A stretch of DNA of 64,000 nt. It comes from Serripes groenlandicus (lineage: Eukaryota > Mollusca > Bivalvia > Cardiida > Cardiidae). The notes under the pieces are model-generated. The model had not been told where the DNA came from. It made no database searches and saw nothing but the letters and a program-made list of their open reading frames with translations. This document shows positions 1-11,083 of the stretch, in pieces. Position 1 is the stretch's first letter, and every line of letters starts with the position of its first letter. Location: the NCBI GenBank assembly GCA_031761405.1, contig JASEVX010000007.1, forward strand, positions 27,802,859 to 27,866,858, in the 5' to 3' direction. Both the position numbers and the translations under genes were made by a program.

Positions 1-49
1 AAATAGGTACCAACCCATACAGACATTACGCACAAAAACACACACGCAA

Positions 50-106
50 GCGTGAATACACACACACACGCACGCACACACACACACATACACATACATA
101 CATCAT
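50..106. repeat. (CA)n-rich microsatellite
   Basis: Imperfect CACA/CGCA/CATA dinucleotide tract. Confidence 0.9.
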
Positions 107-197
107 GCCAGCCCCAGAACACATAAATGAACACAATCAGCATGTTACGGTTGCAATAAACTGAGTAAGGATAATTATATTGCATAATGTAATACAA

Positions 198-431
198 TTA
201 ACACTTTCCCACATACAGACGCTTTCCTATGCCTCTATAGCAGACGGTTTTGAAAACATTGTTTCAAAAAGCGAAATTGCTCACTCATATTGAGAAATGT
301 TCCATTTGGTACAGTATTTTCAACTCTATTAAGACAGTTTTACTCTCATTTAAAGATATTTTCCATATTTTTGTTTACATATTTTCAAAGTTGTCTGCTG
401 CCGATTTGTTGAATGACGGAAAGGGGGTTAA
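198..431 (+). mobile_element. TTAA-MITE, full length
   Basis: Bounded by TTAA on both sides with CACTTTCCCACATA at the left and GGAAAGGGG at the right. It contains the TCTGCAGCAGACG-type arms and the central imperfect hairpin. Slightly diverged. Confidence 0.8.
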
Positions 432-513
432 CAATACAAACATAATAAGCGCCGAGGGTACTGCAAATACAACAATACATAATTAACTATCTATAAAATC
501 GAAGCTTTCTTAC

Positions 514-648
514 CTTGACCTCCAATTACTTCGGAAAAGCAGCTGTTGCCCCAAAAACCATTCTCAAGCACACATACATATACCTTCTGGTAGTTTCTAC
601 ACATTTCGGTACGAAAGCCCACCTTCTCGCCGTACTGTTTGCCTTTTT
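514..648 (-). CDS. possible isolated coding exon of an unrecognised gene
   Basis: The minus strand has an acceptor-like catcag and a donor GTAAGA bounding 135 nt open in one frame, with residues including GKQYGEKVGFRTEMCRNYQK and NGFWGNSCFSEVIGGQ. The cysteine/aromatic content looks protein-like and the sequence is not part of a recognised repeat. I do not recognise the family. It could equally be chance or an untranslated exon. Any partner exons would lie off the left edge or upstream in 650-14800, where I see none. Confidence 0.22.
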
Positions 649-1320
649 CTGATGTTTAGTTGATGATTTCACTAACTTGGCATAAAAGCTCGTGGCTGCC
701 CGTGAGGCAACCCATATCACGTGGGACGTGTAGATTTGAGTAAACACTAGCGCCAGTTATCCAACACTATGTCACAGTCAAAACGAACCCTAAAATATCC
801 TGCGATCGACTAAGGCTTCGGTGGAACTATACAGACGTACGGTCTAACCTAAGCTTTTACGTTTTGCACGAGTTACGTGTAGGAGCAGAAGCGAGTAGAT
901 ACAAACAGTTAAAATGGTTGTTGCGAATTTGATCATACTGCATCTGTGTTAGAACAACATCGTAGTGGTAAGAGGGGCCTGTTCCACGTGACGTGATTCT
1001 ATTAGTTTGTGTTCAATTGATGCTAATTGCTGTTCGATCAATTAGAATGTAAGTGGTATTGAACACGTTCGGTCACCTACTGGTCATTTACATGGCGTTT
1101 TACAAAAGTGTTAGAGGCATGCTATAGGACAACCAACCCTCACTATAATAATTACGATCAGTGTAGATTCAGATCACGGTACATCCAAACAGCCTTATCT
1201 TTACCTTCATTGTTCGCAAATAAGTCACAGAAACTTACAAGCAACTTCTGAAATGGAAAATATGCAGCTTAGCTTATATTCTTAACAAGAATAACTATCT
1301 TGCAGACAATTAGGTTTTAC
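649..1320. other. no recognised feature
   Basis: Unique-looking AT-rich sequence without a convincing gene, RNA or repeat. Confidence 0.5.
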
Positions 1321-1324
1321 GTGA

Positions 1325-1522
1325 CTTGATTGATTGTTTTAAACTGTATGTTAGTTATATCACGGCGGTACTACTCATGCTATTCCTGGCTTACCACTTA
1401 GCTAATTGGTGGAAGACGAGTGACCCTAGTAACTACGACTTTTGTAATAATCTGAAAGCATGAACAACCGAGCTGCCGGGATTCGAACTCATATAACGCA
1501 CTGAGCCATCTCGACTAGATTT
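1325..1522 (-). mobile_element. tRNA-derived SINE, type 3 head
   Basis: Read on the minus strand, the head has A-box-like TGGCTCAGTGCG and B-box GTTCGAATCC. The body has the GGTGGAAGACGAG-type block (plus-strand wording), and the tail is the shared CGCCGTGATATAAC unit. The sequence is degenerate. Confidence 0.55.
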
Positions 1523-1812
1523 TCAGTTTTTTAATCATACTTCACCAACGTTATTCTGTTTTAATCATTGAATCTTGTAATCAAGGGAGAAATGTTTTCA
1601 AAGATACCAAAGGACCGTCGTTTTCATTGTACAATCGTAATCCAGAGGTTCAGATAGTCAATGTCTCATTTGACATCCAAACTCTGTGAATGTCTCAGTA
1701 ACACGATCACATTGGAAACTCACAACAAAGAGTCCAGTTAGGGAATATATGGAGGCCAAGGCACATTTCCTTGCCTTGTGCTAGCCCTAAAACTATAGAT
1801 GGTTACTCAGAG
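1523..1812. other. no recognised feature
   Basis: No supported gene or repeat seen. Confidence 0.4.
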
Positions 1813-2420
1813 TTCGTCGGCCCGGATTAGCCTGCGCAGGTTGATCTGGGTCGATACACTGCGCAGAGGCCATAATGTTGGATTCTAGTTATATCACGTC
1901 GTTACCTTACTACGAATAATATTAATCCTGACACAGATGTTTCAGTCATAATGCTATCCCTGCATCCCTGAGCGCCAAGAAGGGTATTAACATAGTTTTC
2001 AACAGTGGTTTAATTATATTACGATGTTTCAAGGGTAAATGACCAATACTACTATCGGTATTATTTATATTGACACGTACGAGCCGTTCCAAGAGATAAC
2101 CAATAGTGTGGCCTCTGCGTAATGTATCGACCAGATCAGCCTGCACAGTCCGCGCAGGTTAATCCGGGCCGACTTATCGTCTCAGGGGGATAGAGGTATA
2201 GAGTAATGATTCCTGAAACAGGAGGCGAAAAGTGTCTGTCCGGCATGCTTAGGCTGATCTCGGTCATTGCTTTACTCAGATTCCACAATGTTGGTGTTCT
2301 CGCGGGACGGCTCATCTTTTAAACGGACCGACGTCCGGATTAACCTGCACGGCATGCATAGGCTGATCCGGGTCGTTATGTTGGTTTTCACGTGGAACGG
2401 CTCATATGTTTCAGTCAAAG
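1813..2420. mobile_element. foldback element family FB2, rearranged copies with SINE remnant
   Basis: Blocks such as GGATTAGCCTGCGCAGG, GTCGATACA and CATAATGTTGG appear in both orientations at 1815-1885, 2079-2165, 2250-2320 and 2320-2411. SINE-like GTTATATCACG sequence lies between them at about 1886-2078. The central block GGATAGAGGTATAGAG also occurs inverted at about 5995-6020. Confidence 0.55.
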
Positions 2421-2439
2421 TCCGCAATCATGAACGCCA

Positions 2440-2542
2440 AGGAGGGAATCCATTACTACCATTTATTAAATATTTGGTATGACCCGACTGGGCATCGAAT
2501 CGTGGTCTCCCGCTCTCATCACTACACCACGGAGGCGGTCAA
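2440..2542 (-). mobile_element. SINE fragment, type 2 head
   Basis: Contains GGTATGACCCGACTGGGCAT and CACTACACCACGGAGGC, the complement of a tRNA-like head (GTAGTG...) seen more fully near 10.2 kb. Confidence 0.5.
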
Positions 2543-2939
2543 AAATATATGTACAAATTGCGTGAATTAATAGAAAATAAGTACAAATGATAAACCATGT
2601 ATCGATAATAAACTATTGCAATACCTGGAGGAAAAGAATGACTTCTAACGCCTAGTGCAGCAGATTTATAAAAATATTACAGGAAAAGGAAAACGCGTTC
2701 AAAGAAAGCAGGTTTCAAAAAGTGTAGCATTAACTATTAACCATTCTAGGGATGGTTTTTTTTAATGGTCGTGTCCGGCTTGGTTTTTTAATTTACTCTT
2801 TAACCAATTATATGAAATGTCAAAATAAAATGATGATGATTCGCTCCGTGAACAGTATAGAATGTGATCAGACGGCGCAGCGGATGAGTCGGCTTGTCGG
2901 ACTTTATAGACCCAATACAAAGGCTTCATAAGATCAGTT

Positions 2940-3177
2940 TCATTAGTCAAAGGGTTAAATGTGTTTGTTTGTTTGTTTGTTTGTTTGATTGTTTGCATTG
3001 TGTTTTACGCCGCTTTCAACAATTGTTCAGTTATATCACGGCGTTTCCCAACAACCTTGAGCGCCAAAACGGGAAAGCCATAGCTACCGTTCTTAAATTA
3101 TTCGGTAAGACCCGGCCGGGGACCTAACCGTCGACTCCTATACCCGAGGCGGACCATCTACCACTCCAACAACGAGA
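2940..3177 (-). mobile_element. tRNA-derived SINE, type 2 head with (GTTT)n tail
   Basis: Starts on the plus strand with a (TTTG)n tract (2961-2985), then the GTTTTACGCCGCTTTCAAC tail and GTTATATCACGGCG, and ends with the tRNA-like head GCGGACCATCTACCACTCC (complement). B-box region is degenerate. Confidence 0.65.
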
Positions 3178-3194
3178 CGGTAACCCTCCTATAC

Positions 3195-3350
3195 CTGATT
3201 GATTAATTGATTGGGATTTAACGCCGTTTTTAACAGTTTCTCAGTTATATCACGGCGGCCAGTTCACCTTCTCATGCATTTTCTGGTTTTCTCACACCAG
3301 TATCCTATACCCGAGGCGGACGCTCTACCACTCCAACAACGAGACGGTAA
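3195..3350 (-). mobile_element. SINE, type 2 head, second adjacent copy
   Basis: Again ATTTAACGCCGTTTTTAAC, GTTATATCACGGCGG and the same ACCACTCCAACAACGAGACG end as the neighbouring copy at 3177. The two ends match over about 45 bp. Confidence 0.6.
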
Positions 3351-3529
3351 AATGGTTTGATAGTTTGTTTCTGACCATAACCATTCTCTAGAGGCTTCAG
3401 GATGCGTATATAACACAAATCATGACAAAGAAAGCTCCTGAACAGACTGCATCGATCTTCAGGATGATCTTGATCTTTGTTAGTCGAGGAGTCCAAGTGC
3501 GAAGATCGGTTATCGTGTGACGTTACTCA

Positions 3530-3640
3530 TGTTGTTTACATCCAGTGGTGGGGGCTATTCTTCTATGTTGTCTAAATGTACATGTTTACATCCACTGGTG
3601 GGGGCTATTCTTCTATGTTGACAACGTCGTTGTTACATGT
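3530..3640. repeat. short direct duplication
   Basis: TGTTTACATCCA and GGTGGGGGCTATTCTTCTAT occur twice, about 52 bp apart (near 3533 and 3585). Confidence 0.7.
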
Positions 3641-3767
3641 AGGCGGACAGTGACGACTTATAAGAGTGTGCACATGCCCAGGATCATCGGAGTCTTATTG
3701 TAAATAGATCAAGTAAAACCATTAGCACCCATATACATGTAGTTTAAGACGGAATAGCTTGTTTTAT

Positions 3768-3990
3768 AGGGGGGTAATACACCGTTTTTAAACATTATTT
3801 CAGTTATATCACGGCGACAATTCAGTTAGTGCATGATCTCTTGGCATGATCTCTTGGTAAACAAACCAGTACTGTGCAAGGGAATGTTCCTTTCCCAGGA
3901 GCATTTCACCATAAACACCGTGACTACGGATCCAACCCACTCGCATTATTCCAAATCTCCGACGCTAACCACTCGGCCACGGTGGATTCC
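3768..3990 (-). mobile_element. tRNA-derived SINE, type 1 head, CGCCGTGATATAAC tail
   Basis: Plus-strand order is tail GTTATATCACGGCGAC, GGTAAACAAACCAGTAC, a degenerate B box and CGACGCTAACCACTCGGCCA (complement of the A-box head). It directly abuts the MITE at 3991. Confidence 0.7.
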
Positions 3991-4220
3991 TTAACCCTTT
4001 CCATCATACGACAAATCTGCAGCAGGCGACTTTGAACATATTTTGTCAAAAAAAAGAAAATCTCTTTAATTGAATGGATAACCTATGACCAAAAGTGGAA
4101 AACATTGTGGCAAAACGAGAAATTGCTCGTTTTGAGCAATTTCTTCTTTTGTCACTATGTTTTCAAAACGCCGTTTGCTGCAGAGGCGTCAGAAAGCGTC
4201 TACATGAGGGAAAGGTTTAA
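3991..4220 (-). mobile_element. TTAA-MITE, full length
   Basis: TTAA termini, reverse orientation (starts with the ATACGACAAATCTGCAGCAG arm). Central hairpin AGAAATTGCTC / GAGCAATTTCT is perfect. Confidence 0.9.
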
Positions 4221-4390
4221 GATGGAAGAGGTGATCTGACCTAAAAACAAAACAAAAACATTTATCTTATTGTATATTGTTTTTGCTTGAGAGGACTATT
4301 TTACAACAATAACAGAAAAAAATACCACAATGGATTAATATTTCTTTTGTTGAAATAATGTCATCTACAATGTATATAATATATACACTG

Positions 4391-4624
4391 TTAACCCTTT
4401 CCCTCATACGACAATTCTAAAGCAGACGACTTTGATCATATTTTGTCAAAACATAGAAAATCTCTATATATAATTGAATGGATAGCCTATGACTAAAAGT
4501 GGAAAACATTGTGGCAAAAGAAGAAATTGCTCGTTTTGAGCAATTTCTTCTTTTGTCACTATGTTTTCAAAAAGCCGTCTGCTGCAGAGGCGCCAGAAAG
4601 CGTCTATATGAGGAAAAGGGTTAA
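4391..4624 (-). mobile_element. TTAA-MITE, full length
   Basis: Very similar to the copy ending at 4220 and in the same orientation. TTAA at both ends. Confidence 0.9.
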
Positions 4625-5640
4625 GTTTTCTTTCATTTCTATTACGACGTGTTCAGATAGTTACCACTACTATAGTATTAGGTAATGAATGCCTTATCAA
4701 CAATTATAACTTCCGAGTATGCCTGGGGCCGTTTACTTTATTGTGTTGTAAATCATAAACGTGGGGAAAATGAAATAATTTAATTGGTTCTGTCGCGACG
4801 GGATTAATTGAATCTTGTTACATCTACGTACAGTGAAGATACTCACGAGAACCGTCAATGTCCAGCTACTCCTAAAATAGCCATACATCTAATTTCTGGT
4901 GAAAAAAAACAAGATTGAGGTATGACCATACTAGAACTAGTTCCATGAACTTTGAATCATGAACCCGCAGAATTCCTCCCAAGCGGATCACAATCCAATA
5001 GTTTTGACAGACGTTTTGTGCCATATTTAGGGAGCACTTTTTTTTTTAAAGAAATAATAAATGAATATCGAGCAATGTAGATAAAGATAAGATTGCACGA
5101 ATGTCCAGGATGATCTTGGTCTACATGTTGGGCAGCTATAGTTGGAAGTCGTACATAACGTGACGACAACAATCAGGCATAGGGCTACTTGTTTGTTTAA
5201 ACAGGGCTGCAATATGGGGACATTTTAGACTGACGCATGCCGCTTGTTTTGTGAGATTTGTTATGGTTGATCAAATTAACACAAAATAATTTAACTACTT
5301 CCAAAATAGAGACACTTTTTGAAGCCTCTGCAATACACTTTTTAAAATATCCTTTTGCCACAATATTTCAACTTTTTGTTTATTTATATAGTTTCCATAT
5401 TTTGACTAGATGTTTTCAAAGTCGTCTGCAGCACATGTGCTGCATTTAGGTCAGATAGAAGCAATTCGTTTTCCCTAGGCGACCATTATAGCGTTTTGGG
5501 CTATGGCTCTTTCCCAACAATTCAAATAACCCAGAAACCTATATTCAAATATATTAATATTAAGCTGTCAATAAAGCTAAAAGCAATCAATATTTGTATT
5601 ACAAATCAGTCAGAGGGTATACAACTTTATTAAAAACACT
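4625..5640. other. no gene recognised
   Basis: AT-rich sequence. A decayed MITE right half may lie at about 5300-5440 (GTCGTCTGCAGCA). Confidence 0.4.
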
Positions 5641-5849
5641 TTCAACAAAATCATTATTGTCCAATGGGAGACCACTTCAGGCTTATGAATTCGTCTGAAA
5701 TACAAAATTGTCTGCCCGGCGCTCCGATCTGAATTGCTTCCCTTTGACCTAAAGCATGCGGGAACGACGTTACGTTGTCATACCGTATACAGAGTTCGTC
5801 ATATTTAATTGAGCTGCGCGTCGATCTTGGATCATATTGACCCTCCGGT

Positions 5850-6117
5850 AAGGAATCATTTGAGCCGTTCCGCGAGAAAACCAACATTGTTGACTCTGCG
5901 CTAAGTATCGACCCAGATCAGCCTAAGTATGCCTCGCAGGCTAACCCGGACAGAAACTTTTCGCCTCCTGTGAATTTTCTGTTTCAGGGATCATTACTCT
6001 ATACCTCTATCCCCCTGCAACGGGATATGTCGGCTTGCACGGGTTGCGCAGGCTGATATGGTCGATACATTACGCAGAGTCCATAATGTTGGTTTTCTCG
6101 TGGAAATAATCATTTAC
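5850..6117. mobile_element. foldback element FB2, near-complete palindrome
   Basis: Left arm CGAGAAAACCAACATTG...CTCTGCG...TATCGACC...GATCAGCCT is mirrored by right arm AGGCTGAT...GGTCGATACA...CGCAGAG...AATGTTGGTTTTCTCG. The centre contains TCATTACTCTATACCTC. Confidence 0.65.
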
Positions 6118-6449
6118 TGTTACAATGGCGTAACACTGGAAGGCTATCTTTCTAGTTTATTGGATGAAACATTGCGTATTGCACTTAATTTCATTTAGTT
6201 GGACAGTGTAGGCTCTAGTGCGACTGTGCAGATACAACAAGGTCCTAGAGCGATAGACGTGGGTCAGATTTATGGTTGTGTTTCCAGCCTTAATAATTGC
6301 TACACTGTCCCTGCAATGAAAAGGCATAATTTAAATATAATAATATAATTATAATATAAGTATCAAGTCGTTGACCATGATCATTTGGCAAATTCCACGC
6401 GTTCATTTATTTGTCGCAATTACATGATAAATTATACTCTTGAGAAAAA

Positions 6450-6685
6450 AAAGGTGTTTTACGCCGTTTTTCAACAGTATTTCAGTTAAATCACGGCGTT
6501 GTTTATGTAATTTGTCAGTACTTCCCGTTCTATTTAGTCTGAAACCTATGCAACTCAGTCGTAATGATATCCCCGCAACCATGAGTGTTAAGGAGAGAAG
6601 CCATTGCGATCATTGTTTTAAGATCATGGTATGACACGACTTTGGATCGAAACCGGGTCTCCCTTTTACCAACGGTGACAAATTC
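6450..6685 (-). mobile_element. SINE, type 2 group
   Basis: TTTTACGCCGTTTTTCAACAG tail part and AGTTAAATCACGGCG, then GAGTGTTAAGGAGAGAAGCC and GGTATGACACGACTTTGGAT. Confidence 0.55.
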
Positions 6686-6750
6686 ACACGCACTTTAGTA
6701 GTAGCAGGACTCATGGTTAAAATTTAATGAAATCAGTAGTAAAACGCAAT

Positions 6751-6978
6751 TTTACCCTTTCCCACTTTTAGACGCATTCTGACGCATCTGCAGCAGACAA
6801 CTTTTGAAAACATTGTGACAAAAGGAGAAATTTTTCAAAAAGAGCAATTTCACCTTTTTGCCAAAATGTTTTAAACTTTTTTTCAGTGATTATACTTTCA
6901 TTTATAGAGTTTTTCCATATTGACTAGAAATGTTCAAAGTCGTCTGCTGCAGATTTGTTGTATGTGGAAAAGGGTTAA
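6751..6978 (+). mobile_element. TTAA-MITE, full length
   Basis: TTTACCCTTTCCC left end and GGAAAAGGGTTAA right end. Hairpin arms and the GTCGTCTGCTGCAGA arm are present. Confidence 0.85.
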
Positions 6979-7063
6979 TTCTCGAATTCTGAGTCGAGAC
7001 ATACACGTTCTCTTTGATGTTTAAATAATTATATGAATAATCAAATTTGAAATACAAAGTAGT

Positions 7064-7275
7064 TTAACCTTTTCCCATATATAGACGTTTTCTGAAGCCT
7101 CTGCAGCAGACGACTTTTGAAAACACTGTGGCAAAAGAGGAAATATTGCTCATAATGAGCAATTTCTTTTTTTGGCATATTATTTTAAACTCTAGACTGA
7201 AATTAAATAGTTGCAGAAGTTTTCCCTTTGATGAGTTAAAAGTCGTCTGCTGCCGATATGTGCGTCGTTACAGGA
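7064..7275 (+). mobile_element. TTAA-MITE, right end decayed
   Basis: TTAACCTTTTCCCATATA left end, AGAAATTGCTCATAATGAGC-like hairpin centre and GTCGTCTGCTGC. The terminal GGGAAAGGG is lost. Confidence 0.7.
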
Positions 7276-7279
7276 AAAT

Positions 7280-8130
7280 CCACCATAGAGCCTCTGCAAA
7301 GTTTGATCTGGTATTACACTGTTCGTTAATAACGCGAAAAAACATTCAAGAAACCTCTGGTATACAGTAAACATTTACATCACATAGTATGGATGTGCAA
7401 GTCGGTCGTTATCTTCACTTGTCAGGTTGCAATAAGAATAATTTTCGTAGAACAGCCTCTAATAAGCATTGCCTTCTCACGTTCGCTTCGTACGGAGTCC
7501 GTTGCGATCCCTTTCTGCCCCTAGTCGACTGGTAAAGATCGTAATGAAAAAATAACATCGGAGTGGCAGTTATTGTTACAATTCGGTGTTGCTATTTGGC
7601 ATGCAAATAAAGAAAATCAAGTTTATATAAAAGTTTAGTGGCATAGAACTATTTATCACTATTTTAGTTTAAACCATTGATGCGTTAAACCCTTATACAA
7701 ACATATGCTTTGTGACGACAAAAAAAAAATGCTCCCTTTAGCAAAACTGTTTTCAACTTAATTCAATCATTATTCTCACATTTATAGAATTCTTTCCGTT
7801 TTTTGCCTAGATGTTTCAAATGTCGTTTTACTCAATGTTGATGTTTGTAAACAATCAAATGGAATCGTAACGGACTGGCTTAGAAACGACTCAGCTATAC
7901 TGTGTGTATAGGCCTTTTTTGAAAACAGACACATTTCGATACCTGCAAAGCATGACTTTTTCCCTATTTTCCGACAGAGACCACCGTTACGTATAACTCC
8001 GGTTAATGGCTAATTATACAAGGGAAATAACTTTTAAAAGTATGTGTCTTTACATAAGTGCAGTTACTGCCCTTGCATGAGACGATAACGGTAACATATA
8101 TAAAATCTCAACACATGATTGTATATGTGT
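7280..8130. other. no gene recognised
   Basis: Contains only a decayed MITE-like stretch near 7690-7830. Confidence 0.4.
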
Positions 8131-8134
8131 TTGA

Positions 8135-8250
8135 CTAGAAATGAAAACATTGCGGCAACAGATGCAATTGCTCATCATGATTTCTTCTTTTGCCACAATG
8201 TTTTCAAAAGGCATCTGCTGCAGTTAGGAAATATGCGTCTGCGTGTTGGA
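8135..8250. mobile_element. MITE fragment
   Basis: GAAAACATTGCGGCAACAG, CACAATGTTTTCAAAAGGC and TCTGCTGCAG identify a partial copy without terminal CCCTTTCCC. Confidence 0.55.
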
Positions 8251-8559
8251 ACGTGATCACGTAGGAAGTCGCATCTACATTTTTAGGAAATGAGCCGCGC
8301 TTCTGGGAAAAACCCAAGCCGGTGGTGTTCACTACACGTGTAGATAAAAATCCATGCTATATCGGGAGTCAAACACACACAAGGTGTTAGAAGCTGATAG
8401 AATCCTTCTTCGACTAGTTGATAAACAGTGCAGAACAAGGTAAAGCTGTGCGGATGCGTACTGATCGTAAATATTGACCTAAACGATTTTTTTTAAAAAG
8501 TTATTTCTCAAAATGTAACGATGATGGCGAAATGCCCCCTCCTCACTGTGGGAGAATTA

Positions 8560-8750
8560 ATAAACGCAGCTTATTTAAACCATTTCAAACTTATAGACGC
8601 ACCTGCAGCAGACCACGGCAGAACATGTTGTGACAATAAGACACATTGCTTATCATTATCAATTTCTCCCTTTTTCCACAATGTTTTCAACCTCATTCAA
8701 CAGTCATATATTCAAAAGTAGAGATGTTTCATGTTATTGTTAAGATGTTT
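8560..8750 (+). mobile_element. degenerate TTAA-MITE
   Basis: CACCTGCAGCAGACCACG, CACAATGTTTTCAACC and CATATATTCAAAAG-type segments in family order. Ends are decayed. Confidence 0.45.
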
Positions 8751-8990
8751 TTCTTTTATATCATGGCTGTCAGTTCACCCACCTAACGTGTGCCTCCTGC
8801 CCTTTCCCACCAGTACTCCAAGGTAACTGACTACCTTCCAACATAGACTATTAAGCCCATATTGGTGAAACACGAATGACGCTAGACACAATGACTTTTG
8901 TCAATCATCGGAAATAATGAATGGCCGAGCCGGGGGTCGGCCCCATGACCCCATGATTTATAGCCCTAATCGTTCGCTATACTATATAGG
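8750..8990 (-). mobile_element. degenerate SINE, body with CCAGTACTCCA block
   Basis: Contains ATATCATGGCTGTCAGTTCA and CACCAGTACTCCAAGG, shared with copies at 34.2 and 37.0 kb. Confidence 0.45.
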
Positions 8991-9920
8991 CATATTAGAC
9001 ACCGTATGAACTCGTCGGTGGCAACAGGGGTGTGTGTTGGTCATTTTTGAATAGATCGCCATGTCCATTTCCTCAGTCTTATCAGAATCTACACGAGTTG
9101 ACAGAATCTTCTGCAAGTGATATATAAAATAGACCCGGTACTTTCATGAATACTTGTGTGTTGGTGTACACAGGTAGACTTGATTTTACTAGAGACATGT
9201 ATTTGTATGTCTCTGATAAAACGATCATTCACGAAGGTAAGGTAACGCGAGTGCAGTGTATGTATGCACTTTTCCGCTTCAGATGTTCACAATAGTACAT
9301 AAAATGTTAGATCTTAAAATGCCAATACTATGATAATGTGCTCGTGATACTGCAGCTTTCCATAAATCCTCCACGAAATCCAGCCTACAATTGCTGAGAA
9401 ATTGTGATAGTTTCGAAGGATAATAACTCCTTTTTATAATGTTGACTCATTACAAACTGGCATTATGTTAATCTCCTCAGGAAATAGAATTTCGAACAAA
9501 GTTTCAGTTCAACCCATCCATCTGCTTAACGTATAAGCCAGGAAACGAAAGCGGGATGGGTAAAGCGGTTAAGCCAAACGAAAAGTGACCTTCGGAGTTT
9601 TTGCAATTGATGTCGATTACAAACGAATATCATACTGATATCCAGGTACAAGTCTTGACTGTCTTGGAGAAGCTTCTAGAATGCTTGTCCAACAGAGGAG
9701 TACAGTAAGGGTCTTGATCGGACTGCATGGAGGCATAGACTGATCTGAATATTTGCTGGTTGCATTGTACCCGAAGTTTTTTCAACTTAGCCCATATACT
9801 CCAACAATACTGATCAAATGACCTAAGTATATAGACTACTAGAAGTCAGTGTTTGGTCACATATGTACTCCAGAAGCTTCCAAGATGATAGAGATCCTGT
9901 GCAAACTACGAAGTAACATG
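8991..9920. other. no recognised feature
   Basis: Unique-looking sequence; I see no gene, RNA or clear repeat. Confidence 0.45.
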
Positions 9921-10007
9921 GTATGGATCTTCGCTGTATATACTCATTTCCTCGCGCCTTTGCCCAAACGCTCTTCCGAGCAACACAAAATGAGCCGCTT
10001 CTTGCGA

Positions 10008-10265
10008 TCTGGTTGATTGTTTGGTATTTTACGCCTCTTTTAACAATGTTTCAGTTATACCACGGCGGTAACTGGGTAAGTTACAGGTACTACTTGACCA
10101 TTTATCCTGCCACCAGTCAGTCGTAATGCAAGTCCCGCAACCCTGAGCGAAAAGGAGGGCAGCCATTACTTATTACTACCATTGTTAAAGTACTTGGTAA
10201 GACCCGGCCGGGGATCGAGCCTGCAACCACCCGGGGCGGACGCACTACCACTACACCCCGAGGCT
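10008..10265 (-). mobile_element. tRNA-derived SINE, type 2 head
   Basis: On the minus strand the head reads GTGTAGTGGTAGTGCGTCCG (A box) and GGCTCGATCCC (B box). The tail is GTTATACCACGGCGG / TTTTACGCC on the plus strand. Best-preserved type 2 copy here. Confidence 0.7.
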
Positions 10266-10470
10266 GTCCCACTGGCGATTCGGGCTATTATTAAATATTC
10301 GGGTTTGTATTAATTAAGGTTACCTTGACGTAAAACTAATTGGGCTACTTTTGTTTGGTAGAAAATGCCTTTTGGTCTGTCTATCTATATAACATTTAGG
10401 GCGGCACATTTAGACTGGTGAGACTGCTAATGTACATGCTTATCGGAGTCTGAACTGTACGCAGATGCAT

Positions 10471-10699
10471 TTCACCCTTTCTCAGTATATAGACGTTTTC
10501 CGACGCCTTTGTAGCAGAAGGCTTTTTGAAAACATGGAGACAAAAGAAGAAATTGCTCAAATCGAGCAATTTCTCATTTTGTCACCATGTATTCAACTCT
10601 ATTCAATTATTTTACTTTCATTTAAAGAGTTTTCAATTTGTTTCCGGTATGTTTTCAAAGTCGTCTGCTGCAGATTCGTTGTATTTGGGAAAGGATTAA
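10471..10699 (+). mobile_element. TTAA-MITE in duplicate copy 1
   Basis: TTCACCCTTTCTCA left end, GGGAAAGGATTAA right end. Plus orientation (long spacer right of the hairpin). Confidence 0.85.
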
Positions 10700-10861
10700 A
10701 CACCAAAATCGCGTTACTCGGTGCATATGGTATTGAAGAGACGTTGTTCCAGTTCATTTGAATATCAGAAATACATTAACAAAGTATCTATATAACATTT
10801 AGGGCGGCATATTTAGACTGGCGAGACTGCTAATGAACATACGTATTGGGGTCTGATGCAT

Positions 10862-11083
10862 TTTACCTTTACCCACATACAACAAATCTGCAGCAGACGA
10901 CTTTGAAATCATAGTGTCACAAACCTGAAAAATCTCCATAAAAGATAACTTAATTGTTAGATAAAGTTGAAAACATTGTGACCAAAGGTGAAATTGCTCA
11001 TCATGAGCAATTTCGCCTTTGGCCACAATGTTCTCTAAAGTCGTCTGCTGCTATTGCGAACAAAATAGGTGGGAAAGGGTTAA
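10862..11083 (-). mobile_element. TTAA-MITE in duplicate copy 2
   Basis: TTTACCTTTACCCACATACA left end, GTGGGAAAGGGTTAA right end. Minus orientation (long spacer left of the hairpin). Confidence 0.85.

Noticed and set aside
250..486. Many 60-95-codon frames sharing peptides such as KSSAADLL...GKG across the window
   Set aside because: They are translations of MITE arms (GTCGTCTGCTGCAGATTTG...GGGAAAGGG) in different copies. Recurrence reflects repeat copies, not a protein family.
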